64,000 nucleotides of DNA from Cupriavidus plantarum. Lineage in GTDB: Bacteria > Pseudomonadota > Gammaproteobacteria > Burkholderiales > Burkholderiaceae. The notes beneath the pieces are model-generated. The model did not search any database, had not been told where the DNA came from, and saw only the letters and a program-made list of their open reading frames with translations. The translations under genes and the position numbers were made by a program. The stretch lies in the NCBI RefSeq assembly GCF_905397285.1, contig NZ_CAJPUX010000001.1:1612001-1676000 (forward strand), written 5' to 3'. Of this stretch, positions 26,701 to 34,086 are shown one piece after another (position 1 is the stretch's first letter; each line of letters starts with the position of its first letter).

Positions 26701-27345
26701 TCAATGCGATCCCACGTCGCTGGCATTAACGGCAGATTGCTGCAACTCTTTAGGGCGGCCTGAGCGGTTAGCGCGCCGGCCCACCCACGCCAGCAGCCAT
26801 CCCCCCAATGCCGCGGACCATGCGATCAGCCCAGCGCCGGCCACGCGCTGGTCGCCGAGCAGGTAGCTGGCACACAGCCGCGTCTCGGCATCCAGAAACA
26901 GCATACCGACGGTCAGGCCCATCCAGACCATGTTGCCGCCGAAGAACAACACCAGCGGCCACGGGCTTACCCGGCCAGCGAAGTACGCAGCCGTGCCGGC
27001 CACCGTCACGGTGGCGTATTTGGCGAGATTGACGCTTGCATGGAGACGGGTCAGGTCTATGGCGATCGGAAGCATCCACGCCGCGTAGCCGACCGTGGCG
27101 ACGATCAGCAGCGACAGCGCGGCGGGCCGCATCGCGGCGGCCAGCCTGCCTCGCGCGCGAGAGGGAAGCATGCGGGGGAGCGTGTAGCCGAGCGCGAAGA
27201 CCGCAGGCAGGAGGACGAGCATCTGCAATGCCATCGACCCTTCGAGCACCGCGCGGAGGGGCGGCAGCGCGAGCAGGCTGGCGGCGGCAGGCCACGACGC
27301 CCATGACGCCCGCCATGACGCCCCCCATGGAACGCGCCAATGCAT
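26701..27345 (-). CDS. multi-pass membrane protein, last gene of the cbb3-like oxidase operon
   Basis: 214 residues; ATG 27345 overlaps the Sco stop (TGATG), with a GTG one codon earlier as an alternative. Six or so hydrophobic helices can be seen (about 15-35, 38-57, 74-95, 107-125, 130-150, 173-193). The layout and place recall CtaG-type (caa3) assembly factors, but few of the expected histidines are present, so I do not assign the family firmly. A role in copper delivery or assembly of the oxidase is inferred from the operon. The N-terminus carries a short W-x-S/A repeat from a 12-bp DNA repeat. Confidence 0.65.
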   Translation of the reverse strand: MHWRVPWGASWRASWASWPAAASLLALPPLRAVLEGSMALQMLVLLPAVFALGYTLPRMLPSRARGRLAAAMRPAALSLLIVATVGYAAWMLPIAIDLTRLHASVNLAKYATVTVAGTAAYFAGRVSPWPLVLFFGGNMVWMGLTVGMLFLDAETRLCASYLLGDQRVAGAGLIAWSAALGGWLLAWVGRRANRSGRPKELQQSAVNASDVGSH

Positions 27346-28076
27346 CACGGCGCCCAGCCCGGTGCGCCGGCGATCGTGGCACGCGCGAGCGCGTAGGCAT
27401 CCTCGTACCGCTCGAGCGGAAACGCCCCCAGCACGTGGCCGCGCGCGTCGACGACGTGGAGCCCGCCGTTATGCGCGAACCCGCCAAAACCGTCCGGAAT
27501 GGCGATGACATCGGCATCGCGCAGCAGTGCGTGCATGGCCGCGGGATCGACGGCGGCGGCCACCGCCCAGTCGGGCAACCGCGCCCGGTGCTCGCCCGCA
27601 TAGCCCGCGAGGTCCGCGATCTCGTCGCGCGGATCGAAAGATAGCGACCGCAGGCCGATCCGCCCCGACAGGCCGTCGGCCTCGATGCGCGCCTGCAATT
27701 GCGTGAACGCCGCGCCGAGCGCGCGGCAGACCGTCATGCAGCGCGTGTAGATGAAATCGACGAGGTAGACGGCATCCGGCCCCGCCAAAGCATCGCCACC
27801 CGCGCGCCCGGCATCGCCGCCAAACCAGCGCACCCCGCGGCCCGCCTGATCCCGCACCATCAGGGCCGGCAGGCGCAACGTCCCGGCGGCAATCCGGTGC
27901 TCCCGCCGCTGGTCCAGCGTCCATGCCCGCCATCCGTCGGTCAACCCATGGATCCCCAGAGCGCTCGCAGCGAGCGCGAGCCACAGCACCACGCCCGGCC
28001 AGCGCGATCGCGCCCCGGCACGCATCCCAGGTGCCGTCCCGCTAGCCACCGGGTCCGCCAAGCGCCGCATCGCCAT
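27345..28076 (-). CDS. SCO1/SenC-type copper chaperone
   Basis: 243 residues from ATG 28076, overlapping the cytochrome c gene by 35 bases; ATG 28025 is an alternative that places the positive residues directly before the membrane helix (about 28-46). The thioredoxin-like domain has the CxxxC copper motif CMTVC (Cys113, Cys117) and downstream histidines in FAHNGGLHVVD (His202, His207), where Sco proteins have their third ligand. It should deliver copper to the oxidase encoded upstream in the same operon. Sco in a cbb3-type operon is noteworthy, because classic Sco substrates have a CuA site, which CcoO lacks. Confidence 0.83.
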   Translation of the reverse strand: MAMRRLADPVASGTAPGMRAGARSRWPGVVLWLALAASALGIHGLTDGWRAWTLDQRREHRIAAGTLRLPALMVRDQAGRGVRWFGGDAGRAGGDALAGPDAVYLVDFIYTRCMTVCRALGAAFTQLQARIEADGLSGRIGLRSLSFDPRDEIADLAGYAGEHRARLPDWAVAAAVDPAAMHALLRDADVIAIPDGFGGFAHNGGLHVVDARGHVLGAFPLERYEDAYALARATIAGAPGWAP

Positions 28077-28665
28077 CGAACGGCGCCGTCATCGCGGCGG
28101 TCTCGGCCCGAACCGCCGCCACGGTTTCCGCCGTGACCGGCGGCGAGGCATTGCCCCATTGGCTGCGCACATGCGTCAGCACGGCCGCCAGTTCGGCATC
28201 GCCGAGCTGATCCGCGAACGCGGGCATCGCCCCGTTGTAAGCCGTGCCCTTGACGGTCAGCTTGCCCGTCACCCCGCGCAAGACGATGGCCGCCAGCTTG
28301 CTGTCCTTGCCATTGACCCATTCGGAGGCGGCCAACGGGGGAAACACCCCGGGCAGTCCCATGCCCGTAGCCTGATGGCAAGCCACGCAGCGGCTCTGGA
28401 ACACCGCCGCCCCGTCGACGGCGCCGCCGGGTGGCTGGGGCTTGCCGACGAGATCCGCCGTCGTCCGTTCGTCGCCCAGCCCCGAGGGCGCGTTGATCGG
28501 CGACGTCAGGATATAGACCGCACCAAAGGCGATCAGTCCCGCAATGAGCGCGAGCACGTTCCGGGGAATCGGCCCGCGCCCCTCGTGCGGCTCGACGTTT
28601 TCGCGCGCCCGCGCCGCCGCGGCCTGCCGCTGTGCCCGTCCGCCCTGTTCCGTTCGGTCATCCAT
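28042..28665 (-). CDS. membrane-anchored cytochrome c
   Basis: 207 residues with a charged cytosolic N-terminus, one helix at about 37-54 and a periplasmic class I cytochrome c domain. The haem site is CVACH (Cys93, Cys96, His97), and Met147 in NGAMPAFAD is the likely sixth ligand. It lies 28 bases after the CcoO-like gene and takes the place that di-haem CcoP has in canonical cbb3 operons, so it is probably the electron-entry subunit or donor. It has only one haem motif, unlike CcoP with two. Confidence 0.88.
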   Translation of the reverse strand: MDDRTEQGGRAQRQAAAARARENVEPHEGRGPIPRNVLALIAGLIAFGAVYILTSPINAPSGLGDERTTADLVGKPQPPGGAVDGAAVFQSRCVACHQATGMGLPGVFPPLAASEWVNGKDSKLAAIVLRGVTGKLTVKGTAYNGAMPAFADQLGDAELAAVLTHVRSQWGNASPPVTAETVAAVRAETAAMTAPFDGDAALGGPGG

Positions 28666-28693
28666 CTCCGTGGCTCCGTGCTGATTTCAGTGC

Positions 28694-29305
28694 TTATTTG
28701 TCCGGCTTCGCCGACGTATTGCCATCCGGCGCGGGCAATACCGCTCCGGTCCGGTTCAGCGACTGCAGATAGGCCACGAGATCGAGTGCCTCCGCCCTGG
28801 CCACCACGACCTTGTTGGGCGGGGCATAGCCGGGCGGCAGCGTCACGGGCTTGTCGCCCGGCTCGGCGGCATCCTTCACGTCGAACAGGTACGGGTAGCT
28901 GGGCATGATGCTGCCACTGACATAAGCACGCGGCTGGTACAGATGTCCAAGGTGCCAGTCCGCGCTGGGCTGCCGCACACCGATGTTCATGAGGTCCGGC
29001 CCCGTCCGCATCGTGCCCAGCAGGTGCGGGTTGTCGTAGTAGTAGTCGCCCGCCACCGATACGCGGCCCCATCCCCGCTTGCTGTCCGGTGCAAAGCCGC
29101 TGTCACGCGGCTGCTGCGAATGGCAGTAGATGCAGCCGTTGGCGATATACACCTCGCGTCCGCGCAGCTGCGCGGCGGTATAGGGCTTGATGCCTTCGGT
29201 TGGCTTGATGTCCTTGAGCTGGAGATACGGAATCACGACCAGCGCGCTCGTCGCCAGCGCCAGCATGGTCATGCCCCCGGCCAGAAGGGCGCTTTCATTG
29301 TTCAC
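28694..29305 (-). CDS. cbb3-type cytochrome c oxidase subunit II (CcoO/FixO-like)
   Basis: 203 residues with one N-terminal helix (about 8-27) and a mono-haem domain: NGCIYCHSQQPRD (Cys58, Cys61, His62) followed by YYYDNPHLLGTMRTGPDLMNIG, which is typical of CcoO. It transfers electrons from the cytochrome c subunit to CcoN. The start is three bases after the CcoN stop, so the two are tightly coupled. The C-terminal helix-rich tail ends in a polar PDGNTSAKPDK stretch. Confidence 0.93.
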   Translation of the reverse strand: MNNESALLAGGMTMLALATSALVVIPYLQLKDIKPTEGIKPYTAAQLRGREVYIANGCIYCHSQQPRDSGFAPDSKRGWGRVSVAGDYYYDNPHLLGTMRTGPDLMNIGVRQPSADWHLGHLYQPRAYVSGSIMPSYPYLFDVKDAAEPGDKPVTLPPGYAPPNKVVVARAEALDLVAYLQSLNRTGAVLPAPDGNTSAKPDK

Positions 29306-29308
29306 GGT

Positions 29309-30907
29309 TCAGGCTCCCTGCGGCGGATTGCGGCCCTCGCGGCCCTGGTGGAACAGAGCTGGACGCTGGCGATTGGGCCCGAGCCCGAATACCGCGCTGA
29401 CGAAATTGGCGGCGAAGAACAGATGGCTGACGAGCATCATCGCGCCGCCGACCGACCGGGCCTTGAGGTAAGGCATGGTCAGCGTCACGGAATCCATGAA
29501 CGGCCGCGACGCATCGAGCATGGCCAGCCCCTGATACCAGCCGCCGATGGACAGGCCGACGAAGTAGACGCCAATCCCACCGGCCGCGAGCCAGAAGTGG
29601 CAGTAGATCATCCAGCGGTACGGCCACTCGCGGCCGATCACGCGTGGCAGGATGAAATAGATCGCGCCGAAGAACGCAAAGCTCACGAAAGCATAGAGCC
29701 CGAGGTGGGCATGCGCGACGGTGTAGTGCGTAAAGTGCGTGACACGGTTGACCGCGCGCAATGCCTCGAAGGAACCCTGCGCCGAACTCAGCGTGTACAT
29801 CATGCTGCCGAAGGTCACGAAACGCAGCGTCGGCGAGTCGATGAGCCGGTGGAAATTGCCCTTCAGCGTCTGATGCAGGTTGATCGAGAATGCGATGACC
29901 GGGATCAGCATCATCATGCTCTGCACGATCGACAACGTGACGAGCCACCCGGGCACGGGTCCGCCGACGAGGTGGTGGCCGCCGACCTGCCCGTAGAAGA
30001 AGGCGAGCGCCCAGAACCCGAGCAGCGACATGCCATACGACCGCACGGGCTGGCCGATGATCTTGGGCAGGCAATAGTAGATGGAGGCCAGCGCGAGCGG
30101 CGTGTAGAACAGGCCCAGCACGTTGTGACCGAACCACCAGTTCATGGTCGCCTGCTCGACCCCGAAATGGAGCCCCGGGAAATTGGCCACGAGGAACAGC
30201 ACGGGAAACCAGAACAGCGCGCAGCCCATGTACCAGACGGAGACGTACAGGTGGCTGACCGTGCGATTGACGAGCGTGAGCACCAGTGGAATGCCAACCA
30301 GCGCGCCGCCCGCGACGAACAGCAGATCGACCTGCCAGGGAATCTCGAGCCATTCGAGACCATCGGAAATCCCGGCGCCGATGCTGCCGATGCCCGCGAT
30401 CAGCGCGGCATTCCAGAGCGCCGCGCCAAGCAGCGCCCATCGCCCGCCCACCAGCGGCGTCTTGAGCAGGCGCGGCAGAAGGAACAAGGCGATGCCAAGG
30501 CCCGCCATCGGCGCCCAGCCGTAGGCTACCGCGTTCAGGTGAATGGTGCGGATGCGCCCGAAAGAGAGCCACGGCACCGAGGCGAACAGGTCCGGCTCGT
30601 GCAGCTTGATCGAGGCGGTGAGCCCGGCCGCGGAGGCGACGACCAGCCAGACCATCGCGCAACACAGGAACAGGAACACGACGGGCGCGGAAGATCGGTC
30701 GGCCGCATCGCGCGACGGATCGGCGATGCCATGGCCGCCGTCAGGGGCGGACGGATCTTCAGGGTGACCGGCCTCCCCTTCGGAAAAGATCACGCGCGCG
30801 GCGTCCGGCGAGGTATCGAACAGGCCGCGTTGCATGGCCCAGATGAATGCCAGCAGTGCGAACACCGACAGCAAAAAGGCCGACAGCAGGATGGCAATGG
30901 TATTCAT
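29309..30907 (-). CDS. cbb3-type oxidase subunit I (CcoN-like) with CcoS-like N-terminal extension
   Basis: 532 residues. Residues 1-52 contain one helix followed by WAMQRGLFDTSPDAARVIF, closely resembling the small assembly protein CcoS; residues 73-520 are a 12-helix CcoN. Ligands are intact: His123 (haem b), CuB ligands His261, His311 and His312, active-site Tyr305, and His399/His401 in VAHAH. The spacing His-44-Tyr-6-HisHis is that of Pseudomonas CcoN. At the position of the conserved Glu of the FEGPMMS helix this protein has Gln377 (SSAQGSFEA). Expected role: O2 reduction at the inner membrane, possibly with altered proton handling. It heads a five-gene leftward operon. Confidence 0.88.
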   Translation of the reverse strand: MNTIAILLSAFLLSVFALLAFIWAMQRGLFDTSPDAARVIFSEGEAGHPEDPSAPDGGHGIADPSRDAADRSSAPVVFLFLCCAMVWLVVASAAGLTASIKLHEPDLFASVPWLSFGRIRTIHLNAVAYGWAPMAGLGIALFLLPRLLKTPLVGGRWALLGAALWNAALIAGIGSIGAGISDGLEWLEIPWQVDLLFVAGGALVGIPLVLTLVNRTVSHLYVSVWYMGCALFWFPVLFLVANFPGLHFGVEQATMNWWFGHNVLGLFYTPLALASIYYCLPKIIGQPVRSYGMSLLGFWALAFFYGQVGGHHLVGGPVPGWLVTLSIVQSMMMLIPVIAFSINLHQTLKGNFHRLIDSPTLRFVTFGSMMYTLSSAQGSFEALRAVNRVTHFTHYTVAHAHLGLYAFVSFAFFGAIYFILPRVIGREWPYRWMIYCHFWLAAGGIGVYFVGLSIGGWYQGLAMLDASRPFMDSVTLTMPYLKARSVGGAMMLVSHLFFAANFVSAVFGLGPNRQRPALFHQGREGRNPPQGA

Positions 30908-31092
30908 GGCAATGGCGACGATGGGGCGCTGTCACGGGCAGGCGCGTGCCGCGCCGGGCGGGCAGGCCCGACATGTCGGAATTTACGACAGTGACTGGAC
31001 AGCAACACATAGCCATTTCGTACGATTTTCAGGTGACCACCCAACAGCCGCTCGACGCCTCCGAACGCCGCCGGCGAGCGCTTCGATTAAAG

Positions 31093-31121
31093 TTGCACTT
31101 GTAATGCATCTTTTATAGAAT
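31093..31121 (+). promoter_or_regulatory. sigma-70-like promoter of the MocR gene
   Basis: TTGCAC (31093-31098) and TAGAAT (31116-31121) are separated by 17 bases, a good -35/-10 pair in an AT-rich patch of the divergent intergenic region. It points rightward, with an expected transcript start about 70 bases before ATG 31197. Confidence 0.45.
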
Positions 31122-31196
31122 CGGCTTGGCGTCCCAGCAGGCGGTTCCTAAAATCAAGCCGGCTGTGCGGCGTCACCACTACAACCCCTCCTCTCC

Positions 31197-32636
31197 ATGA
31201 ACGTGCACCTGACGATTCACGGCCGCCAGGGACTGGCCGGACAGATCTACCGGCAGTTGCGGGCCGGCGTCATCGATGGCCGCCTCGCGCCCGGCGAGCG
31301 GCTGCCCTCCACGCGCGAACTCGCGACGCAGCTCGGCGTCTCCCGCAAGACCACGCTCGACGTATTCGAGCGCCTGATCGCGGAGGGATACCTGCGCTCC
31401 CGCGCCGGAGATGGCACGTTCGTCGCCGAAGAGATGACCCGGCTGGCGCCGCGGCCGCCACGCGCGGCGATGCTGCGCCCCCCGGTGGAACTGTGGGAGT
31501 CGTTGCCCGACGCGCTGCCCATGCCGTCGCGCGACCGGCCGCCCGAGTTCGACTTCCTGGGCGGCGTCACGGACAAGGCCCTGTTCCCGTTCGACCAGTG
31601 GCGACGCTGCGTCAGCCACGCGTTGCGCGTGCTGGCGCGCGCGCCGGGCGGCTACCGCGATCCGGCCGGCGAGCAGGACCTGCGGCTCGCGGTCTCGCGC
31701 TATCTCGCGTTCAGCCGCGCGGTGGTCTGCAACTGGCAGGACGTGATCGTGACGCAGGGCGCGCAGCAGGCCATCGACCTGCTGGCGCGCGTGGCGCTGC
31801 GGCCCGGGGACGTGGTCGCGGTGGAAGACCCGGGATATCCGCCGGCCCGGACGAGCCTGCTCGCCGCCGGCGCGACCGTGGTGCCTGTACCTGTCGATGG
31901 GGATGGCATCGTCGTGGACCGGCTGCCGGCGGAAGCGCGCATTGTCTACGTGACGCCGTCGCACCAGTTTCCGCTAGGCATGCCGATGAGTCTGGAGCGG
32001 CGGCTCGCGCTGCTGGACTGGGCGCAGCGTCATGGCGCGCTGATCGTCGAGGACGACTACGATGGCGAATTCCGGTTCGAGGGACGCCCCGTCGAATCGC
32101 TCAAGAGTCTGGACCAGGCCGGCGTGGTCGCCTACGTCGGCACGTTCTCCAAGACGATCTTTCCCGAACTTCGCGTCGGCTACGTGATTCCGCCCGCCCC
32201 GCTCGGCGCGGCCACGCGCCGGGCCAAGCAGATTGGCGACCGGCACAGCTGCACGATGACGCAGACGGCGCTGGCCAAGTTCATGCTCGACGGTTACTTC
32301 GCCAAGCACCTGCGGCGCATGCACAAGGAGTACGCGGCGCGGCGCGCGCTGCTGCGACATGCGCTCCAGCACGAACTGTCGCCGTGGCTGACGCCGCTGC
32401 CGTCGTCCGCCGGCATTCACCTCGTCGCGGAGGTCCGCGGCGCGGACCCCGGCGCGGAAGCCATGGTCATCGCGCGCGCGGCGGCGGCCGGCGTGGGGGT
32501 GTACGGCATCTCGGGGATGTATGTCGCGTCGCGGTCGCGGCCGGGGCTGCTGTTCGGCTACGGAGGCATCGGCACGGACGGCATCCGCGCGGGGGCAGAC
32601 CGGCTGAAGACGGCGCTTGGACGGCTGCCCAGCTGA
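31197..32636 (+). CDS. MocR/PdxR-type regulator (GntR HTH plus aminotransferase-like domain)
   Basis: 479 residues. An N-terminal GntR-type winged helix (LAGQIYRQLRAGVIDGRL, PSTRELATQLGVSRKT; residues 12-75) is joined by a linker to a fold-type-I aminotransferase domain with the PLP lysine Lys319 in TFSKTIFP. Such proteins sense PLP or amino compounds; the best-known act on pdxST, GABA or taurine genes, none of which is in the window. It is divergent from the oxidase operon, but a regulatory link to it is not indicated. The next gene is a J-domain protein 128 bases downstream. Confidence 0.92.
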   Translation: MNVHLTIHGRQGLAGQIYRQLRAGVIDGRLAPGERLPSTRELATQLGVSRKTTLDVFERLIAEGYLRSRAGDGTFVAEEMTRLAPRPPRAAMLRPPVELWESLPDALPMPSRDRPPEFDFLGGVTDKALFPFDQWRRCVSHALRVLARAPGGYRDPAGEQDLRLAVSRYLAFSRAVVCNWQDVIVTQGAQQAIDLLARVALRPGDVVAVEDPGYPPARTSLLAAGATVVPVPVDGDGIVVDRLPAEARIVYVTPSHQFPLGMPMSLERRLALLDWAQRHGALIVEDDYDGEFRFEGRPVESLKSLDQAGVVAYVGTFSKTIFPELRVGYVIPPAPLGAATRRAKQIGDRHSCTMTQTALAKFMLDGYFAKHLRRMHKEYAARRALLRHALQHELSPWLTPLPSSAGIHLVAEVRGADPGAEAMVIARAAAAGVGVYGISGMYVASRSRPGLLFGYGGIGTDGIRAGADRLKTALGRLPS

Positions 32637-32764
32637 CGCGCGCGAGCGTCTGCTTCCCCACATCGGGCGACTTCCCATCCGCTTCAGGAACGGCGACACT
32701 TGAAAATTCGGCTGGCCTGCCGTTAATACGTGCGGCCCACTCCCGGTCTTGCCGCCCCCTGTTG

Positions 32765-34057
32765 ATGCACACCCATTACGACAACCTCAAGGTTTCCCGT
32801 GACGCGCCGTTCGAGGTCATTCGCGCCGCGTACAAGTCGCTGAGCCAGAAGTACCATCCGGACCGTCATGCGGACGGCGACGAGGCCAACCGCATCATGC
32901 GGTTGATCAACGCCGCCTACGAAGTGCTGAGCGACCCCGTCAAGCGTGAGGAACACGACCGCTGGATCGTGACGCAGGAGAAGCTAGAGGCCCAGCGTGG
33001 ACGCCGCCCCGCTGGCGCGCGTCCCACGCCGGGGGGTGCCGGGGGCGTGCCGCCGCGACCGCAGGCTCGGCCGCAGGCGCAGACCGCCCAGACCGCCCAG
33101 ACCGCCCAGCAGGCGCAGACCGCGCGGGAGCGGACGCGCAAAGCGGAGGCAGCGAAAGCGGAGGCAGAGAAGGCGGAGCGGGCGAAGGCCGAGAAGGAAC
33201 GGGAGCGGGAGAAGGAGCGCCGCGAGCGCGAACGCCGGGAGCATGAGGCCGAGCAGCAGCGGCGGGCCGAGCGGGCCAGTCAGGAACGCCGCGAGCGACA
33301 GCGCGCGGAGGACCGCGACCGGGAGCGCGACAGCCGCCGCGAGGACCGCCCGATACGCGAGGACGGTTTCCAGCCCGCGCGGCTGTCGGGGCGGTCGTGG
33401 TCCGTGCTCGTCTATTCGCTCGCGGCCACGGCGATCGTGGTGCTGCTGAGCGACTGGACTCCAGGGACCAGTCTGGGGGCGAGTCTCGATACGCCGGCGG
33501 CCAATGCCGCCACGGAAGCGTCTTCGCCGGTGGCGGCCGCGTCCGCACCCGCCGCCGCGCCGGCGAAGGGATCGACCGCAGCGACGGCAGCGGTGGCGGC
33601 GGCGATCACATCGAGCATCATCTCCACGCGTGAGGAGACGCGCTATATCCGCCCGAGCCTCACGCCCAAGGGCGAGCCCTGGCCCGAGCGCTCGGGCTAC
33701 GTGCCCGGGTATCCCGTGCTCAATACCGACGGCCTGTCGATGGTGACCATCGACAATACGCGCAACAAGTTCGATGTGTTCCTGAAACTCGTCGCGCTCG
33801 ATACCACGCGGCCGTTGCCTGTGCGGACGAGCTACGTGCGAAGCGGGACCTCGTTCACGATGGAGAATATCGCCCCCGGCAGCTACGACGTGCGCTACCG
33901 CAGCCTCGACACCGGCGAGATCTTCCGCTCCGAGCGCTTCGACCTGAAGGAGATTCAGGAGGCCACGGGGACCAGCTTTGCCAAGAACATCCTCACGCTG
34001 TACAGCGTCGAGGGCAAGGCGCGCAACGTCAGCATTCCCGAGCGCGAGTTTCCCTGA
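32765..34057 (+). CDS. membrane-anchored J-domain protein with coiled coil and unknown C-terminal domain
   Basis: 430 residues from ATG 32765; the Shine-Dalgarno is poor. Residues 4-67 form a J domain with the HPD motif at 31-33 (KYHPDRHADGDEANRIM), so it should stimulate an Hsp70 ATPase. Then come QTAQTAQTAQQAQ repeats (about 98-115), a long Lys/Glu/Arg/Ala-rich predicted coiled coil (118-205), one membrane helix near 212-232, an Ala-rich linker and a globular C-terminal domain (about 285-430) that I do not recognise. Topology places the J domain in the cytosol and the last domain in the periplasm. No Zn-finger or client domain of classic DnaJ is present. Confidence 0.82.
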   Translation: MHTHYDNLKVSRDAPFEVIRAAYKSLSQKYHPDRHADGDEANRIMRLINAAYEVLSDPVKREEHDRWIVTQEKLEAQRGRRPAGARPTPGGAGGVPPRPQARPQAQTAQTAQTAQQAQTARERTRKAEAAKAEAEKAERAKAEKEREREKERRERERREHEAEQQRRAERASQERRERQRAEDRDRERDSRREDRPIREDGFQPARLSGRSWSVLVYSLAATAIVVLLSDWTPGTSLGASLDTPAANAATEASSPVAAASAPAAAPAKGSTAATAAVAAAITSSIISTREETRYIRPSLTPKGEPWPERSGYVPGYPVLNTDGLSMVTIDNTRNKFDVFLKLVALDTTRPLPVRTSYVRSGTSFTMENIAPGSYDVRYRSLDTGEIFRSERFDLKEIQEATGTSFAKNILTLYSVEGKARNVSIPEREFP

Positions 34058-34086
34058 TGTTTCCTGCGCCGGGATGCCATGCGGCC

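Noticed and set aside
29309..30907. Subunit I as a nitric oxide reductase (NorB)
   Set aside because: It has the cbb3-type cross-link Tyr305, the adjacent CcoO-like mono-haem subunit and CuB-type ligand spacing, not NorC.
28943..30994. 683-residue open frame antisense to the CcoN and CcoO genes
   Set aside because: Composition is Arg/Gln/Asp-rich without domains, and the minus strand has conserved haem and copper ligands.
30908..31196. FNR or ANR box upstream of the oxidase operon
   Set aside because: I searched for TTGAT-N4-ATCAA-like dyads and found none with adequate match, although O2 control would be expected.
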